From: Scylla paramamosain
Lineage: Eukaryota > Arthropoda > Malacostraca > Decapoda > Portunidae
Reading direction: 5' to 3'
DNA length: 64,000 nucleotides
NCBI RefSeq assembly: GCF_035594125.1
Contig: NC_087168.1
Span: forward strand, 15,819,650 to 15,883,649
Part shown: piece by piece, positions 22,540-40,834 of the stretch
Layout of the letters: every line of letters starts with the position of its first letter
Numbering within the stretch: the stretch's first letter is position 1
Translations under genes and position numbers: made by a program
Notes under the pieces: generated by a model
What the model saw: only the letters and a program-made list of their open reading frames with translations
Told to the model about the DNA's origin: nothing
The model's database searches: none

Positions 22540-22720
22540 AAGACTTCAGTTATAAATTTGAATAGTTCTTGTAATGAGAAAGAGAACAGACTGATATTAA
22601 TAATGACAAAGGTGGTGTTAATACTGATATTCCTTCGTCTACAAGATTCTGGTTATAAGCTTGAATATATGTTGTTATGAGAATTAGAAGTAAATGATAA
22701 TAAATGACGGAAGTGGTAAT
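22540..22720. repeat. Tandem duplication, unit about 100 bp
   Basis: AAGACTTCAGTTATAAATTTGAATAG... and AAGATTCTGGTTATAAGCTTGAATAT... are each followed by a GTNATGAGAA block and an AAATGACRRARGTGGT block. Confidence 0.55.
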
Positions 22721-23499
22721 ATGTACACAGGAATTGCCGCGGGTATGGTTGAAGACTTGCTGCCTCTTCAGGTATATCATTATTATTATGACCGTCTATT
22801 TATTTATCTGTCAGTCGGTCCTGTCTTCATTTACCTAATAATCAGCCTGCAATTATATAGCTATGTACGCGGGGACTGCCACGGGTAGAGCTGATGACGG
22901 ATGTTCTTATATCAGCCTATCTGTTTATATAATATTCTATGTCTATACCTGATAATTTATTTACATATCTACTTATCTACCAACTTATTAATTCTTATCT
23001 TTGTAACTTACCTGTATATTTTAACATTCTACTCGTATCTTTTTATTTTATCTGGTTATATTTCTGTTTTTTTTTTTTTCTGTCTACCTGTCTGTCTGTC
23101 TGTCTGTCTATATATCTATTTATCTATCTGTCTAAGAACATCGTTAAGTACCGAAAGTATTCAAAAGAACGCTTCCCTTCAAGCATTTAAGGAATTTTAT
23201 GGTTATGTTTGTACTATGAAGCTGTTTTTGGACTTTAGTTGGAGCGAAATATGAGTACCTCTCTAACTTCACTCCAATTTACATATGAAAGTTGTGTTGT
23301 AGCGTGGAGATATAGAGTGCTTTCACATTGTTTTTTTTTTGTTTTCTTTTTTCTTTCTTTTTATCTTATTTTTTGTTTGGTGTTTCAACTTTTTTTTTAT
23401 ATGTATATATATATTTATTCTTTTTACCTTTAAGGATATTAACAAGGTGGATTTCAGAAGCTACTTATTTTAACGGATTTCCTTTTCCTTTTTTCTGGA

Positions 23500-23582
<83 letters not shown>

Positions 23583-24654
23583 CTCTCTCTCCTCTCTCTC
23601 TCTCTCTCTGACACACGCTCACACAACCTTCTGTAACTCAGCCGGCTTTGGACTTGACACATTTTCTTTGTCTCACTTTTGGGAGGGAAAAATTTAAACT
23701 GAACTTTACCACATCTTAAAAGTAGCAGCAGCAGTAGTAGCAGTACTAGTGGCAATCGAAACATTAGTAGTTGTAGTAGTAGTAGTAGTAAAAGGAGGAG
23801 GAGGATGGAGAGGATAAGTATGAAAATGAAAGAGAGGAGAAGGAGAAGGAGGGAAGATGAAGGAGAAGAAAAGGAGGAGGATGGAGAGTAAAGACAGAGA
23901 AAAAGAAGAAGAGGAGAAAGATGATGGAGAGGAAGAAAAGAAGAAGGATGATGATAGAAAAGTATAGAAGAAAAAAATATATATTATGATGGATAGGAAA
24001 AGAAAAAAAAAAGACGTAGGAGAAGGGGAAGAACATGATAGAGAAGAGTGCGAGGAGAAGACAGATGAATAAGGAGAAGGAGAAGGAGAATGAAGGAGAG
24101 GACGAAGAGATCATGAAGAAAAGAAGAAGGGACATTACGATTAGGAGGAGTGCAAGGAGAAGGAGGGATGATGGAGAAGAAGAAGGAAAATGAAGGATAT
24201 TAGAAGGAACATTGGGATGATGAGGAGTGGAAGGAGGAGAAAGGAGAAGCAGAAGGAGGATGAAAGAAAAGAAAAAAAGATTATGAAGAGGAGGAGGAGG
24301 AGGATGAAGGAGAAGAGAAGGAACATTATGAGAAGAAGCGCGAGGAGAAGGGGCGTCCCGTTGGTAGGAGGGTCTGTGCCGCAAGGATAATGAAGGGGTG
24401 GAGGCCTCGTCGTCAGAAGGTCCCCTCAGCCGTGTGATTGCTTGGTTATGGGGCGGAGCGGGGCGAAAGGAGATAGTACGTAAGGTGAAGGGGGACGGAA
24501 GGGGCACGCGAAGGGAAGGACAGGGAAGGGTACAGGAATAAGGAGGTGGAAAAGGGGAGAGTAGTAAAGGTGAAGGGACGAAGACAGAATTTTTTTTTTT
24601 TTTTTTTAGCGAGAATGAAAAACTTGAAGATGTGTTTTTTGCGTTGAATTGAAG
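22721..24654. other. No gene; tetranucleotide, CT and purine-rich tracts
   Basis: Degenerate TCTA/TCTG repeats 22790-23130; (CT)n with CC interruptions 23501-23609; AGT-rich 23715-23790; purine-rich GAGAAGGAG-type DNA 23790-24560. The 306-residue minus-strand frame is low complexity. Confidence 0.7.
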
Positions 24655-24882
24655 AGAGAACGATGGAAAGTGACAGAGGAACATGTTTGAGTGGAAAGTG
24701 ACTAAGGAGGTAGTTTTAGCGAAAAATAGTAAATGAAAAACGATGTTTTAGTGGAAAGTGACAGAAGAAGCCGATGTTTATAGGACGAAATTGAGAAAAA
24801 CCGATGTTTTACTGGAAAATAGATGAGAAAGACGATGTTTTAGGGAAAAAGTGACAAGCAGACGATGTTTTAGTGAAAAAAA
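24655..24882. repeat. Minisatellite with CGATGTTTTAGTGGAAAGTG core
   Basis: The core occurs about six times (AACATGTTTGAGTGGAAAGT, ACGATGTTTTAGTGGAAAGT, CCGATGTTTATAGGA, CCGATGTTTTACTGGAAAAT, ACGATGTTTTAGGGAAAAAG, ACGATGTTTTAGTG), spaced about 30-60 bp. Confidence 0.75.
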
Positions 24883-25339
24883 AAAATACCAGAAAACTTA
24901 ACGGAACCGCGGGATGGGGTATAATCTTGTCCTTCCCCCCCCTCTCCCTTCCATTTACTCTGCCCGGCCTGGTATCTTTTCGTATGATCAAAAGATGTTA
25001 GAAAACGTTTCCAGCGAGGGAACGTGACTCGGGAGGGAAAGGAGGAGGAAATAAGATAAAAATTGCCTTAATGTTCCTCGCATGTTGCTCGAAGAAAGAA
25101 GAGAGAAAAAAGTAGCGGTCGTGTTACGTTATGAATGAAGCAGTTTACTTTGAACAGCCAGTGAATAAAAGAAATATACACAAACGACACGTCTCCGCTT
25201 ACTGACATAACGTAGGAACATAATTCTCAAGTCGAGTGGTAGAATAGACAGAGTAATCGGGTTGTTAGTGCTGAGTCATTAGGGAGATTTAAAAGAAGAC
25301 AAATTTATGGTTGAAAATGATAGGTGGAAATAGGTAGGT

Positions 25340-25960
25340 TTGTTTTTCCACAGGGACTGCCCACGTGTAAGCCTAATGACTTCTTACAGCGTCCCTTATT
25401 TTTCCTTTTTTACACAGCCAAATAAAAACAAATTTATTCCAGATGTGCCTTTACTCATAAAAACATTAAAAAGAAAAAAAAAAATCATGTAAATCGGCAA
25501 AATATGAATGTTACCACGTAAGTCATTGGCGTTGGGTCCTCTTAACACAGGGTCTGCCACGTGTAGGCCTGATGACTTCCTGCAGCTTCCCTTATGTTAT
25601 TAAGTTCATAAAGAGAAGCTGCGAGAAAGAAAACAGACATACACGTGTCAATCCCTGTGAAAAAGACATGCTTATACTCACCTATCATCTCTTTCCATAA
25701 AACTAGGTAATCCTCTAAATCTCTCTATTGACTTGGCACTAACAAGGTGATTAGTAAAGTGTATTCCATTCATCTACCACTATTTGAGAACCAATTCCTG
25801 CCAATGTCTCTTTTTTTTTAATCTAACTTTATCAACATGCATACCTATACCCACTTATCATCTCTATTACAACATCCCTATTGACTCTACACTAACAACG
25901 CCATTAGCAAGTCTATTCCAGGCAACTATCACTTTATACATGTATCTATTTATTCATATC
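25340..25960. repeat. Cluster of an interspersed repeat, internally duplicated
   Basis: CTGCC(C)ACGTGTAAGCCTAATGACTTCTTACAG-type sequence at 25357-25395 recurs at 25550-25590; a shorter piece is at 22868-22895. Downstream, the block with TACTCACCTATCATCTCT, CTATTGACTTGGCACTAAC and AGTAAAGTGTATTCCATTC (25675-25770) recurs diverged at 25846-25930. The words CATCTACCACTATTTGAGAA and CCAATTCCTGCCAATGTCTC remind me of an abundant decapod repeat, which I cannot verify here. Confidence 0.5.
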
Positions 25961-26200
25961 TACCTCTCTCAGCCTATGTATTTATCAATTTATCTAAACC
26001 ATCTATATATCAAGAATTCGTAGAAGTAATGTATTCTAACTCAACATTTTCCAGCCCAGCCGTCCCCAGCCTCATTCTCGCTGCCTCGACGATTGTACTA
26101 TTGTAGAGGCAAAAAATAATAATGACCTGCAGCGTGCGGGGAAAACAGCAATATGGGCGAAGTTTGTGTGTAAACGAGTACTGATGGGAGAGAGAGAGAG

Positions 26201-26266
<66 letters not shown>

Positions 26267-26371
26267 AACGGTCTGTGGAGGACAAAAGGCATGGAGAGCA
26301 GAGGAGAGAAAAAAATAGGAGGAAACAGGAAGAAAGAGAGAACAAAAGCGCTGTAGAGAAGGTAAAAATGA

Positions 26372-26449
<78 letters not shown>

Positions 26450-27668
26450 ATGGAAAGGGGAGTGCAGCGCTAACAGCCATATTAATGAAGACATTCCAAA
26501 TAGAGATCGTCACCGTTCGAGGAAGAGAGCGTTTAGTGAGCCGTTCAAAAGGCTGAGCTCAAAAGGCGGCGCTCGTGGGAAAACATGGACGAACGGTGAA
26601 CAAATAGAGCGTGAAACGTGTGTGTGAAAATGTTGGGAGGCTTTCATAGGAGGTAGCGTATACCGGCCTTCCAACCCGTTTATATTCCTTGTTTACCAAT
26701 GAGCACGCGTGTTCGGCTTACAGTATCCCTGCACACATATATATATAGGGTATTGAAATGAGTATTTATGGTTGCTGTTGATTACATGTATATTAAGGTG
26801 TCCGCTGTTGCACAAATGGTTACGATTCCCAGCAATACTTTGGGTGTTTCTACTTTTTTTTTTTTTTTGTTTAGCTCGATGTTTATCAGGGTGTTTCTCC
26901 CCCCCCCCCCTTTGGTGTTACTCTATTTGTGTAACAATGACGAAATATGAAATGTCCATCGCTATCACTTCAGTGCTCAAAATTTGATGGCTATTCTTTT
27001 GTTATGTATGGGACAGACACATCCCTCGTGTAAAGTCGTGTATGCGGCGCTGGTAACACTGAATGGTATGCTGTGGCTGGTTTGGGTTAAAGATGAGCTG
27101 TTCTGAATGATGTGTTGCTTAGTAGTCGGAGAACCGGGCTGCGAGCAGGTCTCTTTTGTTATTTTGACTCAGAACGAACTTTTTCAAGACGCTTCTGAAT
27201 GTAATTTAGACTTTCTTTTGAACTGTTTTCTTTAGGGGACTGGTTACCTTCAGTAAATCTTTTTATTAGTTTTGTTGCTAGTGGCTGGAGTTTCTCTAAC
27301 ATAAAAGAAAAAAAAAAGATAAAAAAAACAAATTACGTACTGTCTAAATGTTGGTGGGAGTGTACCGTGACTGCATAGAGCTCTCACTTTGTCATCCGAA
27401 CGTAAAAGTTACATACCAGTTAAAACTTGGTGTTGTTCTGTTTTTTTTTTTTTTTTTTTTTTCTCTCCGTGTCTGAGTGTAATATCTGTTTTACTGTTGT
27501 GATCTACACACCTACACTGTGAACCTGCGGGCTGTCTAAGCGTTGGTTGGTGTTTTGCGTAGCATCCAATGCGTTCACCTTTATTATCATTTGCTCTTTT
27601 TAATTATATTTCTCACACGCATATGTTCTAATACCAGTAAGCTAAAATTGTGTTTAAAAAATGCACGC
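25961..27668. other. No gene; two (GA)n arrays
   Basis: (GA)n 26186-26264 with interruptions and (GA)n 26374-26447; C run near 26900; T runs near 26860 and 27450. The rest is AT-rich. Confidence 0.6.
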
Positions 27669-28016
27669 CGTTCGGGCTACTTAAAATCATAAGCTGTTCC
27701 CGAATTATGGACTTTCCTTTACATTGAGAACCAAGTGAAAAGAAAAAAAAAGAGCATAAAAAAATCTTTTAAATACTGTTGCAAAAAAAACAAACAAACA
27801 TGTAATTCAAGCTATTTAAAATGCCAAACTATTCACGAATCATGTACTGTATTTCCCTTCCTATTAAGAACTAAGTAAAGAAAAAGAAAAAAAGAGGAAA
27901 AAAAAAGAGATTGGACGAACAGAAAACTTTCCTTCCAAATATTCGGGGCTACTTAACATCCCAAGGTACTCCCGAACCATACACTTTCCTTTCCGTTAAA
28001 GAACCAAAAATAAAAT

Positions 28017-28020
<4 letters not shown>
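27669..28020. repeat. Tandem repeat, unit about 130 bp, 3 copies
   Basis: GCTACTTAAAATCATAAGCT, GCTATTTAAAATGCCAAACT and GCTACTTAACATCCCAAGGT begin three units. Each continues YCCGAAYYATRNACT, TTTCCTTYC and AAGAACYAA, and ends in an A-rich tail. The third runs into the (GA)n array at 28022. Confidence 0.75.
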
Positions 28021-28078
<58 letters not shown>

Positions 28079-28085
28079 GAGAGAG

Positions 28086-28127
<42 letters not shown>

Positions 28128-28492
28128 CGAAGACGAACAAAAACTTTCCCTCCCCTAACCATTTCCAGCAGGCGGGGACCAACGCACCAGCGACACCTTT
28201 TACAGTCAATTTCACAATGTCGGGCAAGAGAGCAGGTGTGCAGGTGGTTTTGTCTCGCCCACCTGCCACCTGCCGTCCCTCCTCCACCCCCCCCCTCCAT
28301 GCCCATTCCCGTCCCTTTCCACCATCCCCCCCATTCCCGCCCTCTTCTCGCCCCTCCACTATCGCCCCTTCCCGCCCCATCCCGCCCAGGTGATCGCGCC
28401 ACCCGCTACGTGATAAGCCTCCTGACGAAGGTGGAAGTGTTGTGCTTACCAGGACGGCTGTGGTGGTGGAGGCCAGGCTAATTGCGCCGCGA

Positions 28493-28563
<71 letters not shown>

Positions 28564-29813
28564 TAACATAGACAGACAAACAGAGAAGTAGATAGACAGA
28601 CAGGCAGAGAAAGAGACAAACAGACAGATAGACAGACAGGCAGACAAACAGACAGGCAGACGGATAGATATGTTGACAGATAGACAGATAGACAAACAGA
28701 AAAACGGACAAAAATAAAGAGAAGCAGGTAAATAAAGAGACAAAAAAAAAAAAAATGAATACATACATAAATAAATACTTACATAAATGGAAAGGCATAA
28801 TAATAGATAAGTTAATTTAAGAGATAGACAGATAGAAATATAGATAGCTAAAAAAAAGATAGAGAAAATAAAGTCAGCGACACATGTATAAAAGAATATA
28901 GAAAGGTAAGTGATGTTGAATTATTGAAACATATGGATTTTTTCAGCAACTCAAAAACAAATGGATGTAAAAACAGAAGAGAGAGAAAAAAAAAAGACTG
29001 ATATAAATACACACACACAGAAGAACAAAAGAGCAAACATGAAAGAAAAGAAAAAAAAACCGTGCATGGGAATACATAAAAGGAAAAAAAGTCGTAAAAG
29101 GTTCCAATTCTAAGAGCAAAACTGTTATTGAGTGAAGAACAAAAGAAAAAAAAGTACTCCAGAAAGGTAAAATACCACAAAAATGCAGGAACAAGGTGTC
29201 AAAAGAAGATAAATAAATAAATAAGACACGGTAAAAAGGAAATTTTGAAGAATAATAGAGAAATAAGAAAAAAAAAGATAAATAAATAGTTGATAAAAAA
29301 ATAGGAAACGAGAATATGAGATGAAGGAAAGGAAAAGTACACGGAAAAAAAGAAAATACAATTATATTCCACCACTAAATGGAAAAAAAGATATAGAAGG
29401 AAAAAGAGGAACAAAGAAAAAACTGGATACGAGGATATGAGAGGAAGAAAAGAAGAAAAAACAAAATTTAACATATGATACCACTAAAATTTAAAAAAAG
29501 ACAAAAGTTATTATGGGAAGGAAATAAAAAAAATATTATATGATAAATTAGGAGAAAAAAGTTCATTTAGGCCTACTAGGGCGAGATAAGGTGATTAATG
29601 TGTAAGGCGTCCCCATTATTAGCTTCCTGATGGCCATTTGATAGTAAAGAGTAGGAAGAGGAAGAGGAGGAGGAGGAGGAGGAGGAGGAGGAGGAGGAGG
29701 AGGAGGAAAAAGGATACTTGGTGTCGTTAGTGTTATGATTTTTCTAGTCATTATTTTTTTCTTTTTTACCACTAAAGACGAAGGAAGAGGAGAAGAAGAG
29801 AAAGAGAGAAAGG
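28021..29813. other. No gene; (GA)n, GACA repeats, A-rich
   Basis: (GA)n with GG interruptions 28022-28130; C-rich 28255-28395; (GA)n 28494-28559; degenerate GACAGATA/GACAGGCA repeats 28556-28710; A-rich purine DNA 28740-29560; (GGA)n 29661-29706. Confidence 0.7.
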
Positions 29814-29924
29814 AGGAGGAGGAGGAGGAGGAGGAGGAGGAGGAGGAGGAGGAGGAGGAGGAGGAGGAGGAAGTGCATATTATTATTATTATCATTATTA
29901 TTAATATTATTATTATTATTATTA

Positions 29925-29925
29925 C

Positions 29926-29998
<73 letters not shown>

Positions 29999-30039
29999 TT
30001 TGGTTTTCTATTTCTTTTATTACTACTACTACTACTACT

Positions 30040-30096
<57 letters not shown>
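29925..30096. repeat. (AGT)n - loop - (ACT)n inverted repeat
   Basis: About 25 AGT units (29925-29998), a 22-bp spacer, then about 25 ACT units with one interruption (30021-30096). The arms are reverse complements. (ATT)n at 29879-29923 and (GGA)n at 29814-29871 precede it. Confidence 0.9.
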
Positions 30097-30157
30097 GTTG
30101 CTTTGGCTATTGAATCAGTTATCATTTCGTATCTATCATATTTAATTTCCATTCTAA

Positions 30158-30251
<94 letters not shown>

Positions 30252-30979
30252 GTCCAGCCTCGTTACTCTGAGTCCCTCGTTACAACTAACTACTAACGAA
30301 GCAAACAACTAAACTACAATTATACTCTGTAACTCCTCATAATATTCACCTAACACCTCCTTCTCCTCTTCCTCCTCTTTTACTCCCTCTTTCCAGTTCC
30401 TTTTCATCTCTCTTTTTCCTCCTCCTTTACTCTTCATTTGTCTTTTCATCTCTCTCGCTTTTTCCCCCTCCTCCTTTACTTCCTCTTCCTCTTCATTTCT
30501 CTCTTCTTCCTTCTTTACTCCCTTTGCCTTTACATCTCTCTCTTCTTACTCTTTTCCTCTCCTTGTTCCTGCTCCTCCTCCTCCTTTGAAGACGCGACTC
30601 TCTCTAACTTTCACGGAAAATCAATCAGGGGGAACGTGGATGGAGACACAAACAGTGGGACCTCCTTGCTGTGCCTTGTACTCGCGGCCGCTTACCAGGG
30701 AGGAAGAGACGGTGATGCACATGGTTTGGGTCTACAGACTGTATTCTGAAACACTCCTGCGCCGCACCCACTCCTCCACTATTTTCAAAAGGTCATAGTT
30801 GAAAATATACGTTTTTTTTTGTGTTTTTTAGGTGTTTTTTATAGTTCTAGTGACAGGTTAACTAGTTTTCTACGTTATCCGGGGGTAGAAATAGTGTTGG
30901 AAATTTGGCTTATCATCTCTGTGGCGTTTGAAATTTGTTTTGGTGAGAGAGTAAAGCGTTTTCGAGTACTAGTTTTGGT

Positions 30980-31078
<99 letters not shown>

Positions 31079-31184
31079 TCTTCATCACCCGTAGTTACCA
31101 AATCCTTCTAATCTCTGCCGCTCATTATCATTCCGTCTCTCTTCACATTCTTATTTTATTGTGTGTGCGTGTGAATCGGTAGGA

Positions 31185-31259
<75 letters not shown>

Positions 31260-31324
31260 TCCTTGGTTGCTGTTCTTAGACATTTCTTAAACATCTTGAC
31301 TCGATTAAAGAAGTTTTTGAAGTT
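30097..31324. other. No gene; (CA)n and (CT)n
   Basis: (CA)n 30159-30248; pyrimidine-rich 30355-30590; (CT)n 30981-31074; (CT)n 31189-31257. The GC-richer piece 30600-30790 has open frames but no recognisable domain. Confidence 0.6.
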
Positions 31325-31440
31325 TTCAGAAATACTTTCATGATTTCAGTGATAGTTTGACGAATGTCCTACACTACTAATAGGAAAAATTACCCATAAG
31401 AACGTGCTAAATCATTTATGTGTCCCTCGAAAACAGTTGC
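31325..31440 (+). repeat. Dispersed repeat family, copy 1
   Basis: Contains CATGATTTCAGTGATAGTTT, then AATAGGAAAAATTACCCATA, AGAACGTGCTAAATCATTTA and TGTGTCCCTCGAAAACAG. The same ordered words recur at 38825-38965 and 48297-48425, with a fragment at 15687-15750. The family is not identified. Confidence 0.6.
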
Positions 31441-31554
31441 TAACTAAACTTGCCCTGATTTAACCCATTTATACACCAGATCCTTCAATTCCCTTTCTTT
31501 TCTTTTTTTCTTTCCTTCACTTTGTATCTCGACGCTGTTCTCTCCTTAACCTGT

Positions 31555-31995
31555 TTACTAGCCAGAGAAAAGCCATCCTCATGTCTCCCTCTGGTATCGT
31601 GTCTCTCTCTCACTTCTCTCTCTTGTAATTAGGATAGGAGAACAGCTTTTCTTATGTTTCCCTCTTTGGTTCTTAATGTCTGTCTTGCAACTGGGAAAGG
31701 AAAAACAATCTCCTCCTATGTCCCTTCTGGTCTCTGGTCTCTTGAAACTAGAATAGAAGAAAAAATCGCTCTTTATATTCCCTTCTGGTCATTGGTCCAT
31801 TGCTTTTGTAACTAGAGCAGGACAGAAAATCGCTCTTTACGTCCCACTCTGTTATTTGTCTCTCTTGTAACTATTAAACGAAAACATATCTTCTTTTCCC
31901 CACTCTATGTCCCTTTGCTGATCCTTGGCCTCTTTTAACTAGAACAGAAAAAAAAAACCTACTGTAACTATGATAGGGAAAAAATAGAAAATGAC
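31555..31995. repeat. Diverged minisatellite, unit about 65-80 bp, 6 copies
   Basis: Repeating order: YTCTYTTGTAACTAGAATAG, GARAAAAAATCGCTCTTTAY, RTYCCYTYTGGTCTYTGGTC. Units start near 31560, 31625, 31690, 31742, 31812 and 31868, with a partial one near 31935. Confidence 0.7.
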
Positions 31996-34750
<2,755 letters not shown>

Positions 34751-35083
34751 AAGATTGCAAGGGAAGGTCCTCTTATCCCCCCTGGTCCTTCCCGCCGCCT
34801 CCACACACCAGCCTATTCTTCCTTCCCTCTAGCATGATATTACTGAACGATTATGAAGATTGTAAGCCAACTCCCGGTTAACTGTGATTGCTAGTACGAT
34901 ACATAGCGCTAGTTTAGGCGTCTCGTTATCGTTGGTAGCAAATAGGAGCAGTGATATTGTATAAGAATAGGTTTTAAGAACAGGATCCATAAAAGCAGAA
35001 AATAAGGGAATTTGTAAGTAACCATCAGGCATATACGTTGCAGTCCCTGTATGAAATGTGCCTGCCTGTTTTGACTATGAATG

Positions 35084-35300
35084 TACAGTCACGGCCAAAA
35101 GTTTGTTCACGTACTGTATTCTTTTCCACTAATTTAACCGTTTTGTCTCCACCGTAAGTCCTCCGATGTGTTGCCTGTCACCTTACAGCACCTGAGAAGT
35201 GAAGGGTTCCAAGGAGATCAGAGGACGTGAGACTGAAGGAACACGTTAAACACAATGAAAGTGAGAGCGTCAGGTTACAAGACTTCTGGCCGCGACTGTA
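35084..35300. mobile_element. Tc1/mariner-type MITE
   Basis: 217 bp flanked by TA. The left end reads TACAGTCACGGCCAAAAGT; the right end, reverse complemented, reads TACAGTCGCGGCCAGAAGT, so 17 of 19 positions agree. A TA target duplication and a CAGTCGCGGCC-type inverted repeat are characteristic of Tc1-like elements. The interior is too short for a transposase. Confidence 0.85.
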
Positions 35301-35686
35301 CTTGGTATGCTAACCTCTTTTTTCATTCAGTTAATGGAAAAAAAAAAAAGTCGTTTGTCATTTCTTTCAGTCCATTCCAGATATCAGTATTTCTGTGAGG
35401 GGGAGCCCGCCACATTTTTTTTTTTAACCATTTCAATCTTCTTAAATCAAAATGGTATCATTCCTGAATTTTGGATCCTTAATCTAGTCTTTTTTTTTTT
35501 TTTATCTCCAACTTCTGAAATGATTCCTAGATTTACGAACACCAGAGAGAAAACAGGATATATGTTTTACCGTGATGTGTTTTGGCAATGTTTGTATTGT
35601 TTTTGTAATATCACGTGAGAGTTGAACGCTGGTGGATTTGGAGAGCATTACTGCATTCATGTTGGTGTTGATTGCTTCCATGATAA

Positions 35687-35690
<4 letters not shown>

Positions 35691-35768
<78 letters not shown>

Positions 35769-35883
35769 TGTGTGTGTGTGTGTGTGTGTGGAGATCCGGC
35801 CATTAGATGATGGTTCTTGGGAAATGGAACTGAAAACTTTCCTTTTTGACTCACGGAACTTTTAATATCTAGATACATCCCGT

Positions 35884-35961
<78 letters not shown>
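35691..35961. repeat. (GA)n(GT)n and (CT)n inverted pair
   Basis: (GA)n 35691-35766 passes directly into (GT)n 35767-35790; (CT)n follows at 35886-35961. The GA and CT arms are complementary, about 76 bp each. Confidence 0.9.
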
Positions 35962-35963
<2 letters not shown>

Positions 35964-36023
35964 TCGGTTCGCCTCAATGTATTTTCGTATTTTCCTTTCA
36001 TCATTCGATATTAATGTTTCCTT

Positions 36024-36256
36024 TTCTTCTTCTTCTTCTTCTTCTTCTTCTTCTTCTTCTTCTTCTTCTTCTTCTTCTTCTTCTTCTTCTTCTTCTTCTT
36101 CTTCTTCTTCTTCTTCTTCTTCTTCTTCTTCTTCTTCTTCTTCTTCTTCTTCTTCTTCTTCTTCTTCTTCTTCTTCTTCTTCTTCTTCTTCTTCTTCTTC
36201 TTCTTCTTCTTCTTCTTCTTCTTCTTCTTCTTCTTCTTCTTCTTCTTCTTCTTCTT
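36024..36256 (+). repeat. (TTC)n array, about 77 perfect units
   Basis: 233 bp of uninterrupted TTC (GAA on the minus strand), the longest perfect trinucleotide tract seen in the window, followed by an impure TTCTTG/TTCTTT tail to about 36360. It lies downstream of a (CT)n array at 35886-35961. Confidence 0.95.
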
Positions 36257-38391
<2,135 letters not shown>

Positions 38392-38655
38392 TGTGTACCG
38401 TATGACCGCTATCCGTATTCTTAAGTTTTTATAATACTTTTTGTCTTGGTTGTGATGCGTTCCGAGTGACCGCTGCTCGTATTGTTAAGTTTTTATAATG
38501 TTTTCCTCCTCTGTGAGATGCTTCGTTTGACTTCTGGCTGTATAGTTAAATTGTTATACTTTTTTCCCCTCTCTCTGTTGTAAAGTGCTCGGTATGGCCG
38601 GTGCCGTATTCCAAAATTTTCATAATATGCTTGTCTTATTCCTTTTAACAATTGC
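38392..38655. repeat. Diverged tandem repeat, unit about 62 bp, 4 copies
   Basis: Units carry GTATGACCGCTATCCGTATT / GAGTGACCGCTGCTCGTATT / TTGACTTCTGGCTGTATAG / GTATGGCCGGTGCCGTATT, each followed by a TTTTTATAATRYTTT block and a pyrimidine tract. Confidence 0.75.
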
Positions 38656-38824
38656 ACATTCCTTTCCCTGTTGTACATTTTTTCTTGCTATCAGTTGTTT
38701 TAAAATACGTTAGATACTTATGCATTAGTTTCCGAAAAGCTCTAGTTAAAAAATACTCACACACTTCTCCAAACTAAAGAAAGAATGACAATAGTAATCG
38801 TATCATCAGACACTGTTGGAAGTC

Positions 38825-38965
38825 ATCTGTGTTTTCAAGGCGTTTTTCATGATTATACTAATTGATTAGCAAGGATTCTGCATCGTCAGTAGGAAAACAC
38901 ATATAAAAACCTGACCATTCATTTCTTTGGCTTTTCAAAATATTTATGAGAGAACAAGGCGTTTT
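38825..38965 (+). repeat. Dispersed repeat family, copy 2
   Basis: GTGTTTTCAAGG...TTTTCATGATTA...GCAAGGATTCTGCATCGTC, AGTAGGAAAACACATATAAA, AACCTGACCATTCAT, TATTTATGAGAGAACA. These align in order with the copies at 31325 and 48297. Confidence 0.6.
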
Positions 38966-40198
<1,233 letters not shown>

Positions 40199-40328
40199 CA
40201 GTCCACTCGGGGCGACGCATCCTGGCACGACAGTTGACCAGCTGGACCATTGCGTCACTGTGCAGTCCCGGTTCACCACACAGGTCCGCACTCTCTCCGC
40301 CACTCGTTTTCGCCCAGCCAGACACACG
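40199..40328 (-). CDS. THSD7-like protein, next downstream exon
   Basis: A 130-bp exon with acceptor CTTTTCCAG before 40328 and candidate donor GGACTG|GTAATG at 40199. The preceding exon ends in phase 2 with AG; this exon supplies C and continues VCLAGRKRVAERVRTCVVNRDC, then TVTQWSSWSTVVPGCVAPSG. The Cys spacing completes the interrupted third TSP1 of the exon at 44034-44760 (TCV...SVC...RTCV..RDC) and opens a fourth, canonical TSP1 with a WSSW motif. In vertebrate THSD7A the corresponding stretch has the same order, from memory. The fourth repeat lacks a Ser before its second Cys (VVPGC). The donor is phase 0 and not strong (GTAATG), so the 3' boundary is the less certain end. The RTR...GGxxCP part of the fourth repeat must lie in a further exon that I could not find. 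Confidence 0.72.
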
Positions 40329-40632
40329 CTGGAAAAGAGAGAGAGCGAACGAACTGAATGAAAATAAAATAAAGGACTTTGCAAATATATATACTGTTCA
40401 TAACCCGTGTATTGAAAAGACTCTTCAGATTTGTATGTTTTTTCCCTGTTGTTGGTGTTGTTGCTGGTGGTGGCGATGGTGGTGGTTGTATTGTTGTTTG
40501 TTAATTACAGGGTATCTTTTTTTTATTGTTTCTGTGTTACTTCGTTTAATTACAGGTTTGTGAGGGAGAGAATGAGTGGGTTGCTGTGTTTGCGCCTCGT
40601 CTATCATTTCTGGGAAGCAGTGTGCAGTTTAC

Positions 40633-40734
<102 letters not shown>

Positions 40735-40794
40735 CATGCAGGCAAAGAAAGACTGAAAAAAAAACAGAGATACACACATCAACTCACACCTACC

Positions 40795-40834
<40 letters not shown>

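Noticed and set aside
23764..24684. 306-residue open frame, minus strand
   Set aside because: Translation of a GAGAAGGAG-type purine tract; low complexity.
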